The notes below the pieces were generated by a model. The model did not search any database. It was not told the DNA's origin and saw only the letters and a list, made by a program, of their open reading frames with translations. Made by a program: the position numbers and the translations under genes. A stretch of 64,000 nucleotides of DNA from assembly GCF_900183575.1 (NCBI RefSeq), contig NZ_FXUZ01000003.1, forward strand, positions 243,805 to 307,804, in the 5' to 3' direction. How positions within the stretch are numbered: position 1 is the first letter of the stretch; each line of letters begins with the position of its first letter. Shown piece after piece: positions 51,307 through 61,721 of this stretch. This DNA is from Staphylococcus cornubiensis (GTDB taxonomy: Bacteria; Bacillota; Bacilli; Staphylococcales; Staphylococcaceae).

Positions 51307-53766
51307 CTATGATTCTGTTACTTCTGCTTCTTCTTCCGTTTCACGGTCATGAATATCATATTGGAATGTTTCACCGTCATAATCAACAGTGACATTTTTA
51401 CCTTCCAACTCTTTACCTTCTAAAATGAGCTCACTCAAGTTATCTTCCACAGTTTTTTGGATGGCACGAATCAATGGACGTGCACCATACTCTGGATCAT
51501 AACCTTCTTCAGCAATTTTATCTTTCGCCGCTTCTGTCACACGTACATTAATGTTTTGTTCAGATAAACGACTCGTTAATTTACCAACCATCATTGTCAC
51601 GATTTCTTTCAATTCATCTTTATTGAGTTTATGGAAGACAATCGTATCATCAACACGGTTCAAGAATTCAGGACGGAACGCATTTTTCAATTCTTTCATC
51701 ATTGTTTTGCGAATAGTTTCGTAGTCTTGACCTTCTGCGCTACCACCGAAACCAGCAAAACGTTGGTCTTGAAGTTCTTGCGCGCCGACGTTTGATGTCA
51801 TAATAATCACTGTATTTCTGAAATCAACACGACGTCCTTTTGTATCTGTTAAATGACCATCATCTAACACTTGTAAAAGAATGTTAAAGACATCTGGATG
51901 TGCTTTTTCAATCTCATCAAATAAGATGACAGAGTATGGTTTACGACGTACTTTTTCAGTCAATTGACCGCCATCATCGTGACCCACATATCCAGGAGGC
52001 GCCCCAACAAGACGACTCACTGCATGTTTCTCCATGAACTCACTCATGTCCACACGAATCATCGCATCTTCTTCACCGAACATCGCTTCAGCTAAAGCAC
52101 GCGCAAGTTCTGTTTTACCCACACCTGTAGGCCCTAAGAAGATGAAGCTACCGATTGGACGTTTCGGATCTTTCAAGCCTGCACGCGCACGACGCACAGC
52201 TTTAGAAATGGCTGTTACCGCATCATTTTGCCCAATGACACGCTCATGCAATGTATCTTCTAAGTTGAGCAAACGCTCAGACTCAGTTTCATTCAAGCGT
52301 GTTAATGGAATACCTGTCCAACCTGCAATCACTTCTGCAATGTCTTCAGCAACAAGTGTCGTATGTTGACCACCTTGATGATTTTGCCATTCATTTTTCG
52401 CTTCTTCATATTGTTTTTCAAGCTTTGTTTGTTTATCGCGTAAGTTTGCAGCATTTTCGAATTCTTGTGCGTGAACCGCTGCATCTTTTTCTTTTTTCAC
52501 TTGTTCGATTTGTTGTTCAATTTCTTTTAAGTTCGTTGGCGTTGTATGGCTCTTCAAGCGCACTTTTGAACTTGCTTCGTCAATCAAGTCAATGGCTTTA
52601 TCAGGTAAGAAACGATCTTGTACGTAGCGGTCACTTAATTTCGCCGCTGCTTCTACCGCTTCATCAGAAATGTTAATTCTGTGGTGCGCTTCATAACGGT
52701 CACGTAAGCCTTTTAAAATCGCAATGGTATCTTGTACACTTGGTTCATCCACTTGAACAGGTTGGAAACGACGCTCAAGTGCCGCATCTTTTTCAATGTG
52801 CTTACGGTATTCATCTAACGTTGTCGCACCGATACATTGTAATTCGCCACGTGCAAGCGCGGGTTTTAAAATGTTAGACGCGTCAATCGCACCTTCTGCA
52901 CCACCTGCACCAATAAGTGTGTGCATTTCGTCAATGAACAGAATGACATTACCCGCATGATGAATTTCTTCCATTACTTTTTTCAAGCGTTCTTCAAATT
53001 CACCACGATATTTCGTACCAGCGACAACCGTACCCATATCAAGTGACATCACGCGTTTACCTTTCAACGTTTCAGGCACTTCGTTGTTCACAATCGCTTG
53101 CGCCAAACCTTCAGCAATTGCTGTTTTACCGACACCTGGTTCCCCAATTAATACCGGGTTGTTTTTCGTACGACGACTCAACACTTCAATGACACGTGTA
53201 ATTTCTTTGTTACGTCCAACAACTGGATCTAATGTGCCATCTTTCGCAATCACTGTTAAATCACGTGCTAAACCATCTAATGTTGGCGTATTATTTGATT
53301 TTGCAGATTGTGCATTTTTGTTAGACATTTCTGGGCTACCTAAAGCTTTCACCACTTGTGCACGTGCTTTTGTAATGTTCAAGTCTAAGTTCGCAAATAC
53401 ACGTGCAGCCACACCTTCATTTTCACGAATTAAACCGAGTAAGATGTGTTCAGTACCGACAAAGTTGTGTTGTAACTTACGCGCTTCGTCCATAGACAGT
53501 TCAATCACTTTTTTCGCACGTGGTGTGTAGTGTAAAGCACCCATTTGTTCTTGACCATGACCGATGAGTTTTTCAACTTCTTCAATCACTTTTTCTTCAG
53601 TAATGTCAAAGCTTTCTAATACTTTTGCAGCAATGCCTTCAGGTTCTTTCATTAACCCGAGTAATAAATGTTCCGTCCCAATATTCGAATGGTTTAAACG
53701 GATTGCTTCTTCTTGTGCGTGCGCGAGTACTCGTTGCGCGCGTTCTGTTAATCTTCCAAATAACAT
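51307..53766 (-). CDS. clpC: ATP-dependent Clp protease ATP-binding subunit ClpC
   Basis: Hsp100 unfoldase (819 aa) for the ClpP protease. Clp-N repeats (1-145), first AAA+ with Walker A GEPGVGKT near 210, a UVR/M-domain (about 415-480) with which MecA/McsB interact, and the second AAA+ with GPTGVGKT near 550. Last gene of the ctsR-mcsA-mcsB-clpC operon; degrades CtsR when McsB is active. Confidence 0.98.
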   Translation of the reverse strand: MLFGRLTERAQRVLAHAQEEAIRLNHSNIGTEHLLLGLMKEPEGIAAKVLESFDITEEKVIEEVEKLIGHGQEQMGALHYTPRAKKVIELSMDEARKLQHNFVGTEHILLGLIRENEGVAARVFANLDLNITKARAQVVKALGSPEMSNKNAQSAKSNNTPTLDGLARDLTVIAKDGTLDPVVGRNKEITRVIEVLSRRTKNNPVLIGEPGVGKTAIAEGLAQAIVNNEVPETLKGKRVMSLDMGTVVAGTKYRGEFEERLKKVMEEIHHAGNVILFIDEMHTLIGAGGAEGAIDASNILKPALARGELQCIGATTLDEYRKHIEKDAALERRFQPVQVDEPSVQDTIAILKGLRDRYEAHHRINISDEAVEAAAKLSDRYVQDRFLPDKAIDLIDEASSKVRLKSHTTPTNLKEIEQQIEQVKKEKDAAVHAQEFENAANLRDKQTKLEKQYEEAKNEWQNHQGGQHTTLVAEDIAEVIAGWTGIPLTRLNETESERLLNLEDTLHERVIGQNDAVTAISKAVRRARAGLKDPKRPIGSFIFLGPTGVGKTELARALAEAMFGEEDAMIRVDMSEFMEKHAVSRLVGAPPGYVGHDDGGQLTEKVRRKPYSVILFDEIEKAHPDVFNILLQVLDDGHLTDTKGRRVDFRNTVIIMTSNVGAQELQDQRFAGFGGSAEGQDYETIRKTMMKELKNAFRPEFLNRVDDTIVFHKLNKDELKEIVTMMVGKLTSRLSEQNINVRVTEAAKDKIAEEGYDPEYGARPLIRAIQKTVEDNLSELILEGKELEGKNVTVDYDGETFQYDIHDRETEEEAEVTES

Positions 53767-53781
53767 ATGCCAACCTCCTAT

Positions 53782-54786
53782 TTATATATGTGTTCTTAAA
53801 ATCTCTGCTCTTTTTGCTTCAATGGATTGTTCATCTGTATCATCTATTAAAAACGGTGATTGTATGGCTACCATTAATTCATTAAATCGAAAATGTTCCA
53901 TATCTAAAATACCTAAATCGACGCCCAACTTAATATCACTTAAACGATAGGACGCTTCTTCAACCGAAATTAAACGACTATACTTCAATATACCCAAAGA
54001 ACGATAAATTCTATCTAACGTTTCAGTATGATTATGTTCATTCAAACGCTCACGTAAAGCTAACTCTTCATGAATAATTTGGTCTACTAACTCTGTTAAA
54101 GCATCAATAATTTCTTGCTCACTTTTTCCTAATGTCAGTTGATTGGAAACTTGGTAAATATGGCCGTATACTTGAGAACCTTCGCCGTAAATACCACGAA
54201 TCGTAAAGCCAAATCGGTTAATCGTCTGAGCAATCCGGTTCATCCGTTTCATAATCGATAAACCAGGCAAATGCAACATCACACTCGCGCGCATCCCAGT
54301 ACCGACATTCGTTGGACACGTCGTTAAGTAACCGAGTTGCTCATCATAACTGATTTGCAATGCACGATCTAATATATCATCAATTTCTGATGCTTTTTGG
54401 TAAAGTTCATTTAATGATAAATCATTTCCCATTGCTTGAATACGAATATGATCCTCTTCATTCACCATCACACTCACTGATTCGTCGTCGTTGAGCAATA
54501 CCGCAGATGCCGGTTGTTTCGTGAGCTCAGGACTGATTAAGTGTTTGGCTACTAGCTTATACTTACTCAATTGATCGAGTTCGTCTAAGCGGAGTACTTT
54601 TAAATCTGTTAATACATCTTGCACTTCGTTAATCACGCGATGTCCCTCAGACTCGGATGGAAACATGAGCGGATGCACATAATTTTCAAGATTTCGTGCT
54701 AAACGAATACGCGATGACATGATCACCGGTTGTGCGTTGACCTTTTTCATCCAATCACTCATATGTTGATCTAAATTATGCATCAT
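53782..54786 (-). CDS. mcsB: Protein arginine kinase McsB
   Basis: ATP:guanido phosphotransferase fold enzyme (334 aa) that phosphorylates Arg residues, marking proteins such as CtsR for ClpCP. Seen are [12 protein letters not shown] near residue 24, [12 protein letters not shown] near 190 (active-site Cys). The start at 54786 overlaps the end of mcsA and matches the N-terminus of the S. aureus protein (M-x-H-N). Confidence 0.96.
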   Translation of the reverse strand: MMHNLDQHMSDWMKKVNAQPVIMSSRIRLARNLENYVHPLMFPSESEGHRVINEVQDVLTDLKVLRLDELDQLSKYKLVAKHLISPELTKQPASAVLLNDDESVSVMVNEEDHIRIQAMGNDLSLNELYQKASEIDDILDRALQISYDEQLGYLTTCPTNVGTGMRASVMLHLPGLSIMKRMNRIAQTINRFGFTIRGIYGEGSQVYGHIYQVSNQLTLGKSEQEIIDALTELVDQIIHEELALRERLNEHNHTETLDRIYRSLGILKYSRLISVEEASYRLSDIKLGVDLGILDMEHFRFNELMVAIQSPFLIDDTDEQSIEAKRAEILRTHI

Positions 54787-55303
54787 CTTGTCGGGACACC
54801 TCGCTTTGTTGCTCAAGCGCTTGAATCTCATCACGTACAATGGCCGCTTCTTCAAAAGCTTGTTGTGCGACTAACAATTCAAGACGTGCTCGCTTTTCTT
54901 CCAGTTGCTTTTTCAGCGCGCGTTTATGCTGTGACGACTTCGGACATTTCCCTGAATGTTCGATATGACCACCTTGAACACGTCTCACAATATCATACAC
55001 GTCTTCTTTAAACGTTTGGTAACATTGCGGGCAGCCGAATTTTCCAACATGTGCAATATCCTTTAACGTCATTTGACAGTTCGGACAGCGCTTTTGCTCT
55101 CGATAAACAACTTGATCCACATTCAGACCATGTTTTGCTGCCAAATGTTGCAAAATTTGTTGGATGACGAATGTGCCCTCGACATCATCGCCTTCATGCC
55201 ATTGCTCATCAGATTGTCCATAACCCGATTGATCATAAGCTTGAATATGATGATTCAGGTACTCGTTTTGCTGTTTATCAAGTTCGCGTTGATCGATTTT
55301 CAT
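54776..55303 (-). CDS. mcsA: McsB activator McsA, UVR-domain zinc protein
   Basis: A 175-aa activator of McsB with two CxxC zinc pairs, CPNC near 73 and CPQC near 91, and a C-terminal UVR domain (about 125-170). Second gene of the CtsR regulon operon; overlaps mcsB by 11 bases. Confidence 0.93.
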   Translation of the reverse strand: MKIDQRELDKQQNEYLNHHIQAYDQSGYGQSDEQWHEGDDVEGTFVIQQILQHLAAKHGLNVDQVVYREQKRCPNCQMTLKDIAHVGKFGCPQCYQTFKEDVYDIVRRVQGGHIEHSGKCPKSSQHKRALKKQLEEKRARLELLVAQQAFEEAAIVRDEIQALEQQSEVSRQDDA

Positions 55304-55317
55304 TGCACATCACCCTT

Positions 55318-55779
55318 CTAATAATAATTAATCACAGGAAGTAAACGTTTCAAAATATTCGCACGGATAATATCTCTCGATGCGACATCCATTTTTAATG
55401 TTTCCCGGTCTACAACTGCCGCAATCATTTTAGCTTCTCTTTCCGTAATTAAATTATTTTCACGCAAGCCATCAATAATATACAAAGCTTGTTGTTGAGA
55501 AAGGGCCGGACCAATCAATTCCATTAAGCGTTTAATGTAATTGTTTTGGTCTTTCGTTTCAACTTTTGTGATTCGAATATAGCCACCGCCACCGCGTTTA
55601 CTCTCTATTTCATAGCCGTGTTCATTAGTAAAGCGCGTCTTAATCACATAATTCAACTGAGATGGTACACAATCAAAACGCTGTGCGATATTGGCACGTT
55701 GAATTTCAACAACATCATCTTGTGCCTCTTCAAACAATTGCTTAATGTACTGTTCTATGATGTCAGACATATTATGCAT
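55318..55779 (-). CDS. ctsR: Transcriptional repressor CtsR
   Basis: Heat-shock repressor (153 aa) that binds tandem heptads upstream of its own operon, clpP and clpB. The N-terminal winged HTH contains the glycine-rich wing RGGGGYIRI near residue 63, the thermosensing element. The ATG at 55779 follows GGGGTGATACC; an ATG-equivalent frame to 55800 lacks such a site. The CtsR box lies just upstream. Confidence 0.95.
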   Translation of the reverse strand: MHNMSDIIEQYIKQLFEEAQDDVVEIQRANIAQRFDCVPSQLNYVIKTRFTNEHGYEIESKRGGGGYIRITKVETKDQNNYIKRLMELIGPALSQQQALYIIDGLRENNLITEREAKMIAAVVDRETLKMDVASRDIIRANILKRLLPVINYY

Positions 55780-55791
55780 GGTATCACCCCT

Positions 55792-55839
55792 TTTGACCAT
55801 CTTTGACTATATTATAGAACCCACTTTGACCTTTTTCAA
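55792..55839 (-). promoter_or_regulatory. Promoter and CtsR operator of the ctsR operon
   Basis: On the minus strand TTGAAA (complement of 55834-55839), 17 bases, TATAAT (complement of 55811-55816), followed by the CtsR box AGTCAAA-GAT-GGTCAAA (complement of 55792-55808). A third half-site, GGTCAAA, lies between -35 and -10. Confidence 0.93.
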
Positions 55840-55944
55840 CCAATTTGATTTTAAATTTGATAAATAGTTATGTTACTGCTTACATTTTTGTTGTATGATA
55901 GTCTTAGTTAAAAATTATTTAGAAAAAATAGAGGTGGAACACGC

Positions 55945-57150
55945 ATGCATATTTTAATTGGGGTCATCGGGATAGGTGTTTTCTTAGCCCTCGCTTTAAT
56001 TGCAAGTTCTGACAAAAAGAATGTACGCTGGAAATACATCGGCATCATGTTGGTGATTCAACTGATTTTAGCGTTCTTCTTACTTAAAACAAACATTGGG
56101 ATTACGATTGTCGGCGGTATTGCAAAAGGATTCGGCTACTTGCTCAAACAAGCAGGCGTCGGTGTAGATTTCGTATTCGGTGGTTTAGCGAATGAAGGTG
56201 CGATGTCATTCTTCTTAAACGTTTTATTACCTATCGTTTTCATTTCCGCATTAATTGGTATTTTGCAATATACAAAAATTTTACCATTGATTATTAACGT
56301 ATTAGGCTTCTTGATCTCGAAAATTAACGGGATGGGACGTTTAGAGTCATACAATGCCGTTGCAGCAGCGATTTTAGGTCAATCAGAAGTATTTATTTCA
56401 CTTAAAAAGCAACTGCCTTATATTACGAAACAACGCTTGTATACTTTAACAGCTTCAGCAATGTCAACGGTATCAGCATCTATCATTGGTGCGTACTTTA
56501 CATTAGTACAACCGAAATATGTGGTTACAGCAGTCGTATTAAACTTATTAGGTGGTTTCATCATCGCTTCAATTATCAATCCGTACAAAGTCAATGAAGA
56601 AGATGACAAATTATTAATTGAAGAAGAAAAGAAACAACAATCCTTCTTTGAAATGTTAGGGGAATACATTTTAGATGGATTTAAAGTTGCAGTTATCGTA
56701 GGTGCGATGTTAATCGGTTATATCGCTTTAATTTCATTATTAAATGGTCTCGTTGGTGGACTTGTAAGCCTCGTTTCTGGTGGTTCATTAGACTGGAACT
56801 TCCAAACATTAATCGGCTTTATCTTTGCACCACTCGCTTTCTTAACAGGGATTCCATGGAGTGACGCGGTTGATGCAGGTTCGATTATGGCAACAAAATT
56901 ATTATCAAACGAATTCGTAGCGATGACTGAACTCGGCAAAGCATCTGGTTTATCAGAGCGTTCATTAGGTATCGTGTCTGTATTCTTAGTCTCATTTGCT
57001 AACTTCAGCTCAATCGGTATCATCTCAGGTGCCATCAAATCATTAAACGACGAAAAAGGCGACATGGTTGCACGTTTTGGCTTAAAATTATTATTCGGTG
57101 CAACACTCGTATCATTCGTTTCAGCAGCGATTGCAGGATTTTTCTTGTAA
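55945..57150 (+). CDS. nupC: Concentrative nucleoside transporter
   Basis: CNT-family H+/nucleoside symporter (401 aa) with about ten spans; three N-terminal, then a gate region and core with GLNGLVGG and SIGIISG-type motifs near the C-terminus. Supplies nucleosides, linking with the dgk/dck salvage pair elsewhere in the window. Ribosome-binding site GAGGTGG. Same gene lies between ctsR and pdxT in other staphylococci. Confidence 0.92.
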   Translation: MHILIGVIGIGVFLALALIASSDKKNVRWKYIGIMLVIQLILAFFLLKTNIGITIVGGIAKGFGYLLKQAGVGVDFVFGGLANEGAMSFFLNVLLPIVFISALIGILQYTKILPLIINVLGFLISKINGMGRLESYNAVAAAILGQSEVFISLKKQLPYITKQRLYTLTASAMSTVSASIIGAYFTLVQPKYVVTAVVLNLLGGFIIASIINPYKVNEEDDKLLIEEEKKQQSFFEMLGEYILDGFKVAVIVGAMLIGYIALISLLNGLVGGLVSLVSGGSLDWNFQTLIGFIFAPLAFLTGIPWSDAVDAGSIMATKLLSNEFVAMTELGKASGLSERSLGIVSVFLVSFANFSSIGIISGAIKSLNDEKGDMVARFGLKLLFGATLVSFVSAAIAGFFL

Positions 57151-57190
57151 GCGCAAACATATAAGTGTTTAGTAAGGTAGACAAACATAT

Positions 57191-57226
57191 AAAAGAGACT
57201 GAGCCATTAAGCGCTGAGTCTCTTTT
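57191..57226 (+). terminator. Terminator of nupC
   Basis: AAAAGAGACT pairs with AGTCTCTTTT; T-run follows. Confidence 0.9.
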
Positions 57227-57299
57227 TAGTTATATTAAAGTTTGAATATATTGCGCAACAGGGAAAGGTAACCCTTCAAATTGAATCATAAAAATTATA

Positions 57300-57338
57300 A
57301 TCTGAGACTTTTCACCACTTCTTACAAAAGTCTCGGAT
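57300..57338 (+). terminator. Second terminator-like hairpin, no obvious gene
   Basis: ATCTGAGACTTTT pairs with AAAAGTCTCGGAT (one wobble), then TTTATTTTT. No gene ends directly before it, so it may be the remnant of a lost transcription unit. Confidence 0.6.
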
Positions 57339-57560
57339 TTTATTTTTCATTAACAAAAGATTGTCTGAAAATCATTAAAAATTACGACAATCTTCCTTTA
57401 TTTCTTGATATTATAAATAAATTGTTAAATTTTAGTAGATAAAAACAGTTAACTATTATATGATTTATACAAGTGATGGTGACATTTTAATTTTTGAGCA
57501 ATCATTCAAAATTCAATTTTATTAAATCTATATCTATTTAACTTTTAAATTTCTTAAGCA

Positions 57561-57779
57561 TTGAGAAGAGAATTAGATAACAAAAGCAAGTTTTTATCTA
57601 GCATTTATAATTTAATAGTGATGTAGAAGAAACAATGAGATATAACCCTAGTCCTGATACCTTTTTGTTCAGCAACGATTACTACTTAAGATGGATGGCA
57701 TAGTAATGATGATAAATATGCAGATCTCTTACCACCAATGAATAAAAAGTTCACTGACTGGTTTAATAAAAATAAATCA
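57561..57779 (+). pseudogene. Remnant of an unrecognised gene, frameshifted at least twice
   Basis: Three frame pieces join into one plausible protein: LRRELDNKSKFLSSIYNL (57561-57614), NSDVEETMRYNPSPDTFLF then SNDYYLRW (57614-57694), and HSNDDKYADLLPPMNKKF then TDWFNKNKS (57699-57779). The second break is at a tandem ATGG repeat (57691-57698), so a 4-base duplication would explain it. The composition (Asp/Asn, aromatic, few hydrophobic) is protein-like rather than random AT sequence. The third frame runs without a stop into the protease start codon. No family recognised. Confidence 0.5.
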
Positions 57780-57797
57780 CAGAAGAGGAAGACAACA

Positions 57798-58556
57798 ATG
57801 AAAAAACCATTTTTAAAATTGAGTTCAACGTTTTTACTTTTAACAACAATCACAATGAGCAATTCAAATGTTATCAACGCTTTGGCCGTAGAAGAAGGAA
57901 CAAAAAGCATCGTTCAAGATACTAAAATTGATAAAGTAGGAAAAAGGACTGCTGTTTTTGAAGGTCCTAAAGGCGCACCGTGTACCTCAACAATGCTGAC
58001 TTCTAACTTTGGACTCACTGCTGCACATTGTGGTAATGGATTTCAGTCAGAGTTGGTCGGTACGGTATACCCTGCTCAATCAGGGAGACAAACACCTTTT
58101 GGCTCAATGTCTATAACGCTTTTTAATCCTTATGAAGATAAAGATATTGCATTTTTTTACGGCGTTGATAGTGGCAAAAGCCATGATTATAATCATTACC
58201 AAAAAGATTTCGCAAATACTGAAATAACTCTTCAAGGTTTCACAGATGAAGAGTTAAAAGATATGATTGGCAAAAAAATATATTCTTATGGATACCCATA
58301 CGATTACAATGGCTATAAGCAGTACAAGTTTACAGGAGAAATCACTTTTGCGAATAGTGATTTTATTAAAACAAATTTACCTGCATACGGTGGTCAATCC
58401 GGCTCTTCTGTATTTTTAGAAGAAAACAATCAATTAGTGGGTATATTAACTCAAGGAAGCGAAGATAACAAAGATGCTATTTTACAACCCATAACGAAAG
58501 ATATTGCTCGGTGGTACAAAGGTAAAAAAGATATTTTAGAAAATCCTGTTCAATAA
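57798..58556 (+). CDS. Secreted trypsin-like serine protease
   Basis: A 252-aa secreted protein of the chymotrypsin fold (S1B-like). Signal peptide MKKPFLKLSSTFLL with probable cleavage near residue 30 (NALA). The catalytic triad is visible: H77 in LTAAHC, D116 in EDKDIAFF and S201 in GGQSGSS. Cys62 and Cys78 are positioned for the C42-C58 disulfide of trypsin, which the staphylococcal V8 and Spl enzymes and exfoliative toxins lack. The start at 57798 follows AGAGGAAG; a longer frame from 57738 would begin inside the decayed gene. AT-rich, with different codon use from neighbours, suggesting lateral gain. Substrate specificity unknown. Confidence 0.82.
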   Translation: MKKPFLKLSSTFLLLTTITMSNSNVINALAVEEGTKSIVQDTKIDKVGKRTAVFEGPKGAPCTSTMLTSNFGLTAAHCGNGFQSELVGTVYPAQSGRQTPFGSMSITLFNPYEDKDIAFFYGVDSGKSHDYNHYQKDFANTEITLQGFTDEELKDMIGKKIYSYGYPYDYNGYKQYKFTGEITFANSDFIKTNLPAYGGQSGSSVFLEENNQLVGILTQGSEDNKDAILQPITKDIARWYKGKKDILENPVQ

Positions 58557-58655
58557 ATCCGTAATCTAAAGTGACACCTCACCATGTTTATATGAAAACG
58601 TAACTTGGGGAGTTACCCAATTCTTTATACACTCAATATCGTTTTACAATAGTAA

Positions 58656-58687
58656 AGGCTAGGACCTATGTGATGAAGTCCTAGCCT
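58656..58687 (-). terminator. Terminator between protease and pdxT
   Basis: A perfect 10-bp stem, AGGCTAGGAC/GTCCTAGCCT. It ends the pdxST transcript; on the plus strand it may also end that of the protease. Confidence 0.8.
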
Positions 58688-58700
58688 ACTTTCGTTTATT

Positions 58701-59258
58701 CTACTGCTGCATCACATGTTCAATAAAGTATTGCGTCATGCGATAATCATCCGTTAATTCTGGATGGAAGGATACGCCTAAATAACGGCCTTGTTGTACA
58801 GCTATAATTTTGTCATCAATTGTCCCTAAGACATCGACCGCTGCTTCTGTGGATTGAATATGAGGTGCACGAATAAAGACCCCTTCAATCGGTTGATCGA
58901 TGCCTTTGATGTGCAATTCAGATTCGAAACTATCCACTTGTCGTCCGAATGAGTTACGTTCTACCGTAATATCCAACTTTTGAAGATAACCTGCTTCGCC
59001 TACAATATCTTTCGCAAGGACAATCAAACCCGCGCACGTTCCGAACATCGGCAATTGTGATTCACGTAACGCTTCTTTAAAACCATATAGATTCATAAGA
59101 CGACGTAAAGTAGTCGACTCACCACCTGGGATAATTAAGCCATCAATCTCTTCCAATTGCTCAACTTTTTTGATTGCGACACCTTCATGACCCGCAAGTT
59201 CAATATGCCGGATATGTTCACGTACCGCACCTTGCAATGCTAATACACCGATTTTCAT
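58701..59258 (-). CDS. pdxT: Pyridoxal 5'-phosphate synthase glutaminase subunit
   Basis: Class I glutaminase (185 aa) that delivers ammonia to PdxS. Active-site Cys in MFGTCAGL near 77, and His and Glu in SFHPELTDD near 168. The ATG at 59258 is one base after the pdxS stop; the frame extends to 59270 but only by GTG inside pdxS. Confidence 0.95.
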   Translation of the reverse strand: MKIGVLALQGAVREHIRHIELAGHEGVAIKKVEQLEEIDGLIIPGGESTTLRRLMNLYGFKEALRESQLPMFGTCAGLIVLAKDIVGEAGYLQKLDITVERNSFGRQVDSFESELHIKGIDQPIEGVFIRAPHIQSTEAAVDVLGTIDDKIIAVQQGRYLGVSFHPELTDDYRMTQYFIEHVMQQ

Positions 59259-59259
59259 C

Positions 59260-60147
59260 TTACCAACCACGCTCTTGCATACGTTCTTCTAATGAAAGTT
59301 GATTAATATCTAAGCCTTTCATCGCTGTACCTAATTTCTTCGCTAACTCACCAATTAATTTATAGTCTTGGTAATGTGTTGTCGCTTGGACAATCGCTTT
59401 TGCAAACATTTCTGGATCTTCAGATTTGAAAATACCTGAACCTACAAATACACCATCAGCACCTAATTCCATCATCAATGCTGCATCTTGAGGTGTTGCC
59501 ACGCCACCTGCCGCAAAGTTCACAACTGGTAAACGGCCATGTTTTTTAATGTCTTTTAAGATTTCATATGGCGCACCTAAGTTTTTCGCTTCTGTCATTA
59601 ACTCATCATCGCTCATCACAGTAATACGTTTGACTTCTTGATTCACTTGACGCATATGACGGACAGCTTCTACGATATTTCCTGTACCCGGCTCACCTTT
59701 CGTACGTAACATCGCAGCACCTTCACCAATACGACGCGCCGCTTCACCTAAGTTACGACAACCACAAACGAATGGCACTGTGTAATCATCTTTTTTCAAG
59801 TGGAAGACTTCATCTGCAGGTGTTAATACTTCAGACTCATCAATATAGTCCACACCCATTGCTTCCAATACTCTTGCTTCCGTAATATGACCAATACGGC
59901 ATTTGGCCATAACAGGAATTGATACCGCATTCATAACTTCTTCTACAATAGATGGATTACATGCACGCGCAACGCCACCTGCTGCACGGATATCAGATGG
60001 GACACGTTCAAGTGCCATGACTGCAACCGCACCTGCTTCTTCCGCAATTTTCGCTTGTTCTGCATTTACAACATCCATAATGACGCCGCCTTTTTGCATT
60101 TCTGCCATTCCTCGTTTAACACGTTCTGATCCGACTTGTTTCGACAT
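59260..60147 (-). CDS. pdxS: Pyridoxal 5'-phosphate synthase synthase subunit
   Basis: TIM-barrel PLP synthase (295 aa), ring-forming from ribose 5-phosphate, glyceraldehyde 3-phosphate and ammonia. Features include [10 protein letters not shown] near 20, MAKCRIGH with a substrate-binding Lys near 82, and [16 protein letters not shown] near 150. With pdxT in one transcript, divergent from the regulator gene. Confidence 0.97.
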   Translation of the reverse strand: MSKQVGSERVKRGMAEMQKGGVIMDVVNAEQAKIAEEAGAVAVMALERVPSDIRAAGGVARACNPSIVEEVMNAVSIPVMAKCRIGHITEARVLEAMGVDYIDESEVLTPADEVFHLKKDDYTVPFVCGCRNLGEAARRIGEGAAMLRTKGEPGTGNIVEAVRHMRQVNQEVKRITVMSDDELMTEAKNLGAPYEILKDIKKHGRLPVVNFAAGGVATPQDAALMMELGADGVFVGSGIFKSEDPEMFAKAIVQATTHYQDYKLIGELAKKLGTAMKGLDINQLSLEERMQERGW

Positions 60148-60183
60148 AGGTGATGAAACCTCCTTTTAATATTTACACAAGTA

Positions 60184-60236
60184 GCTTATACTATAATCTG
60201 AACCGCTTAAAGTGTCAGAATTATAAAATATCAAAG
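60184..60236. promoter_or_regulatory. Divergent promoters and probable PdxR site
   Basis: Minus strand: CTGACA (complement of 60213-60218), 17 bases, TATAGT (complement of 60190-60195). Plus strand: TGAACC (60199-60204), 17 bases, TATAAA (60222-60227). Repeats of the TCTGA type (TCTGAACC, TCTGACAC and TCTGACCC on opposite strands) in this stretch are candidate operators for the MocR regulator. Confidence 0.6.
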
Positions 60237-60256
60237 GGTCAGATAGGAGTGCTCTT

Positions 60257-61660
60257 ATGGAAATGTTGATGTTTCATATTAATAAAAAAGACGGTCAACC
60301 CATTTATATTCAATTATACGAAAATATTAAACAAAGTATTATTAACGGAAGTATGCATGAAGGCGAAAAATTACCTTCTAAACGACAACTCAGTCAATAT
60401 TTGTCTGTAAGTCAAACGACCGTCGAAAATGCGTATGCCCAGCTGGTGGATGAAGGTTATATTTATAGTCAACCGAAATCCGGCTTTTTTGTCAGTGATA
60501 TCGAAACACTGCCATTTACTAAAAAGACACCGTTAGAGTCATTTCCAACTCAACCTATCACGTCGCCTGAACCCACGTATGCGTTTAAGTTAGGAATGGT
60601 GGATCAATACCATTTTCCGTTCGAACAATTTCGTAAGTATGCGAAGGAAGCGTTTGAAGAATTGCAGTTTCATCTCGTCGAACCCGGCCATAAACAAGGA
60701 GATTATGCCTTACGTGCGCAAATCAGTCGCTATTTATTTCATAGTCGCGGTGTACAATCCACACCCGAACAAGTGATTGTCGCATCGTCCACAGAACAGT
60801 TGCTATCTATTATTACCGATTTACTTCCCGAGCAAAAAGGAATAATGCTAGAAGACCCGATTTATCCTCAAGTCCATCAAGTTTTAAAACGGAAGCATAT
60901 TCCCTATCAATTTGTACCTGTTGAAAAAGATGGCATCGCGATCAATACGGTTGAACGTGGATCATATCAGATTGTTTACATTACACCGAGTCACCAGTTT
61001 CCGACAGGTGTAACGATGAGTCTCAAAAAGCGAATGCGTTTGCTAAAATGGGCAAGTGCAGACCCGCATCGTTACATTATTGAGGATGACTATGATTCAG
61101 AATTTCGTTATGAAGGCAAACCGATTCCAGCCCTTCAAAGTTTAGATCAAACAGGGAGTGTCATTTATGTCAGTACCTTTTCAAAGTCCATCTCTCCGAC
61201 GATTCGTATCGCTTATGCTGTCTTACCTGAAGCCCTATTACATCTTTATCAAACGACGAAAAATATTGAAGGGGGCACCGTACCACGTCATACACAATAT
61301 ATGGTGACAGCTTTTATGGAAACGAACCAATTTGAACGTCATTTAAATCGCATGAGAAAAATTTATCGCCAAAAACGAGATATCATCTTACACCACCTCC
61401 AGCAATACCCTTCCATTTTTGAAGTTTCTGGTGAAAAAACGGGAATGCATTTGATTGTAACGATTAAAAATGACTGGTCTGAACAAAAGTGCTTACATCA
61501 ATTACGACGCTTTGATATTGACATGAAGCCTCTTTCACAATATGTCTATCTTCAACAAAACACGGCACCCCGTTTTGTTTTGGGATTCGCGGGGATTCCT
61601 ATTGAAGATTTAGAAGCACATATGAAAAGGCTCATTGCTTGTTTTAAAGAAGAATATTGA
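60257..61660 (+). CDS. pdxR: MocR-family transcriptional regulator of pdxST
   Basis: A 467-aa fusion of an N-terminal GntR-type winged helix (residues 10-75, LPSKRQLSQYLSVSQTTVENAY) and a C-terminal fold-type I aminotransferase-like domain that binds PLP. The PLP-Lys is in STFSKSISPT near 310. Divergent to pdxST and sharing a promoter region, as PdxR regulators do, so activation of pdxST at low PLP is inferred. RBS AGGAG. Confidence 0.9.
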   Translation: MEMLMFHINKKDGQPIYIQLYENIKQSIINGSMHEGEKLPSKRQLSQYLSVSQTTVENAYAQLVDEGYIYSQPKSGFFVSDIETLPFTKKTPLESFPTQPITSPEPTYAFKLGMVDQYHFPFEQFRKYAKEAFEELQFHLVEPGHKQGDYALRAQISRYLFHSRGVQSTPEQVIVASSTEQLLSIITDLLPEQKGIMLEDPIYPQVHQVLKRKHIPYQFVPVEKDGIAINTVERGSYQIVYITPSHQFPTGVTMSLKKRMRLLKWASADPHRYIIEDDYDSEFRYEGKPIPALQSLDQTGSVIYVSTFSKSISPTIRIAYAVLPEALLHLYQTTKNIEGGTVPRHTQYMVTAFMETNQFERHLNRMRKIYRQKRDIILHHLQQYPSIFEVSGEKTGMHLIVTIKNDWSEQKCLHQLRRFDIDMKPLSQYVYLQQNTAPRFVLGFAGIPIEDLEAHMKRLIACFKEEY

Positions 61661-61666
61661 ACACAC

Positions 61667-61717
61667 AAAAAAGACATGTCAAACTGAACATTTCATTCAG
61701 TCGTACATGTCTTTTTT
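61667..61717. terminator. Bidirectional terminator between pdxR and the FUSC-like gene
   Basis: A perfect 13-bp outer stem, AAAAAAGACATGT/ACATGTCTTTTTT, with an inner ACTGA/TCAGT stem. Confidence 0.9.
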
Positions 61718-61721
61718 ATGA

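Larger units (their letters stand above)
57151..57797. other. Intergenic region between nupC and the protease, 647 bp
   Basis: Contains the nupC terminator (57191-57226), a second terminator-like hairpin (57300-57338), a stretch of AT-rich promoter-like sequence and a decayed gene (57561-57779). It is atypically AT-rich. Confidence 0.6.

Noticed and set aside
57440..57470. AgrA- or SaeR-like box (ACAGTTAACTA) before the protease
   Set aside because: Only a single half-site can be seen and the spacing to a second GTTAA is wrong.
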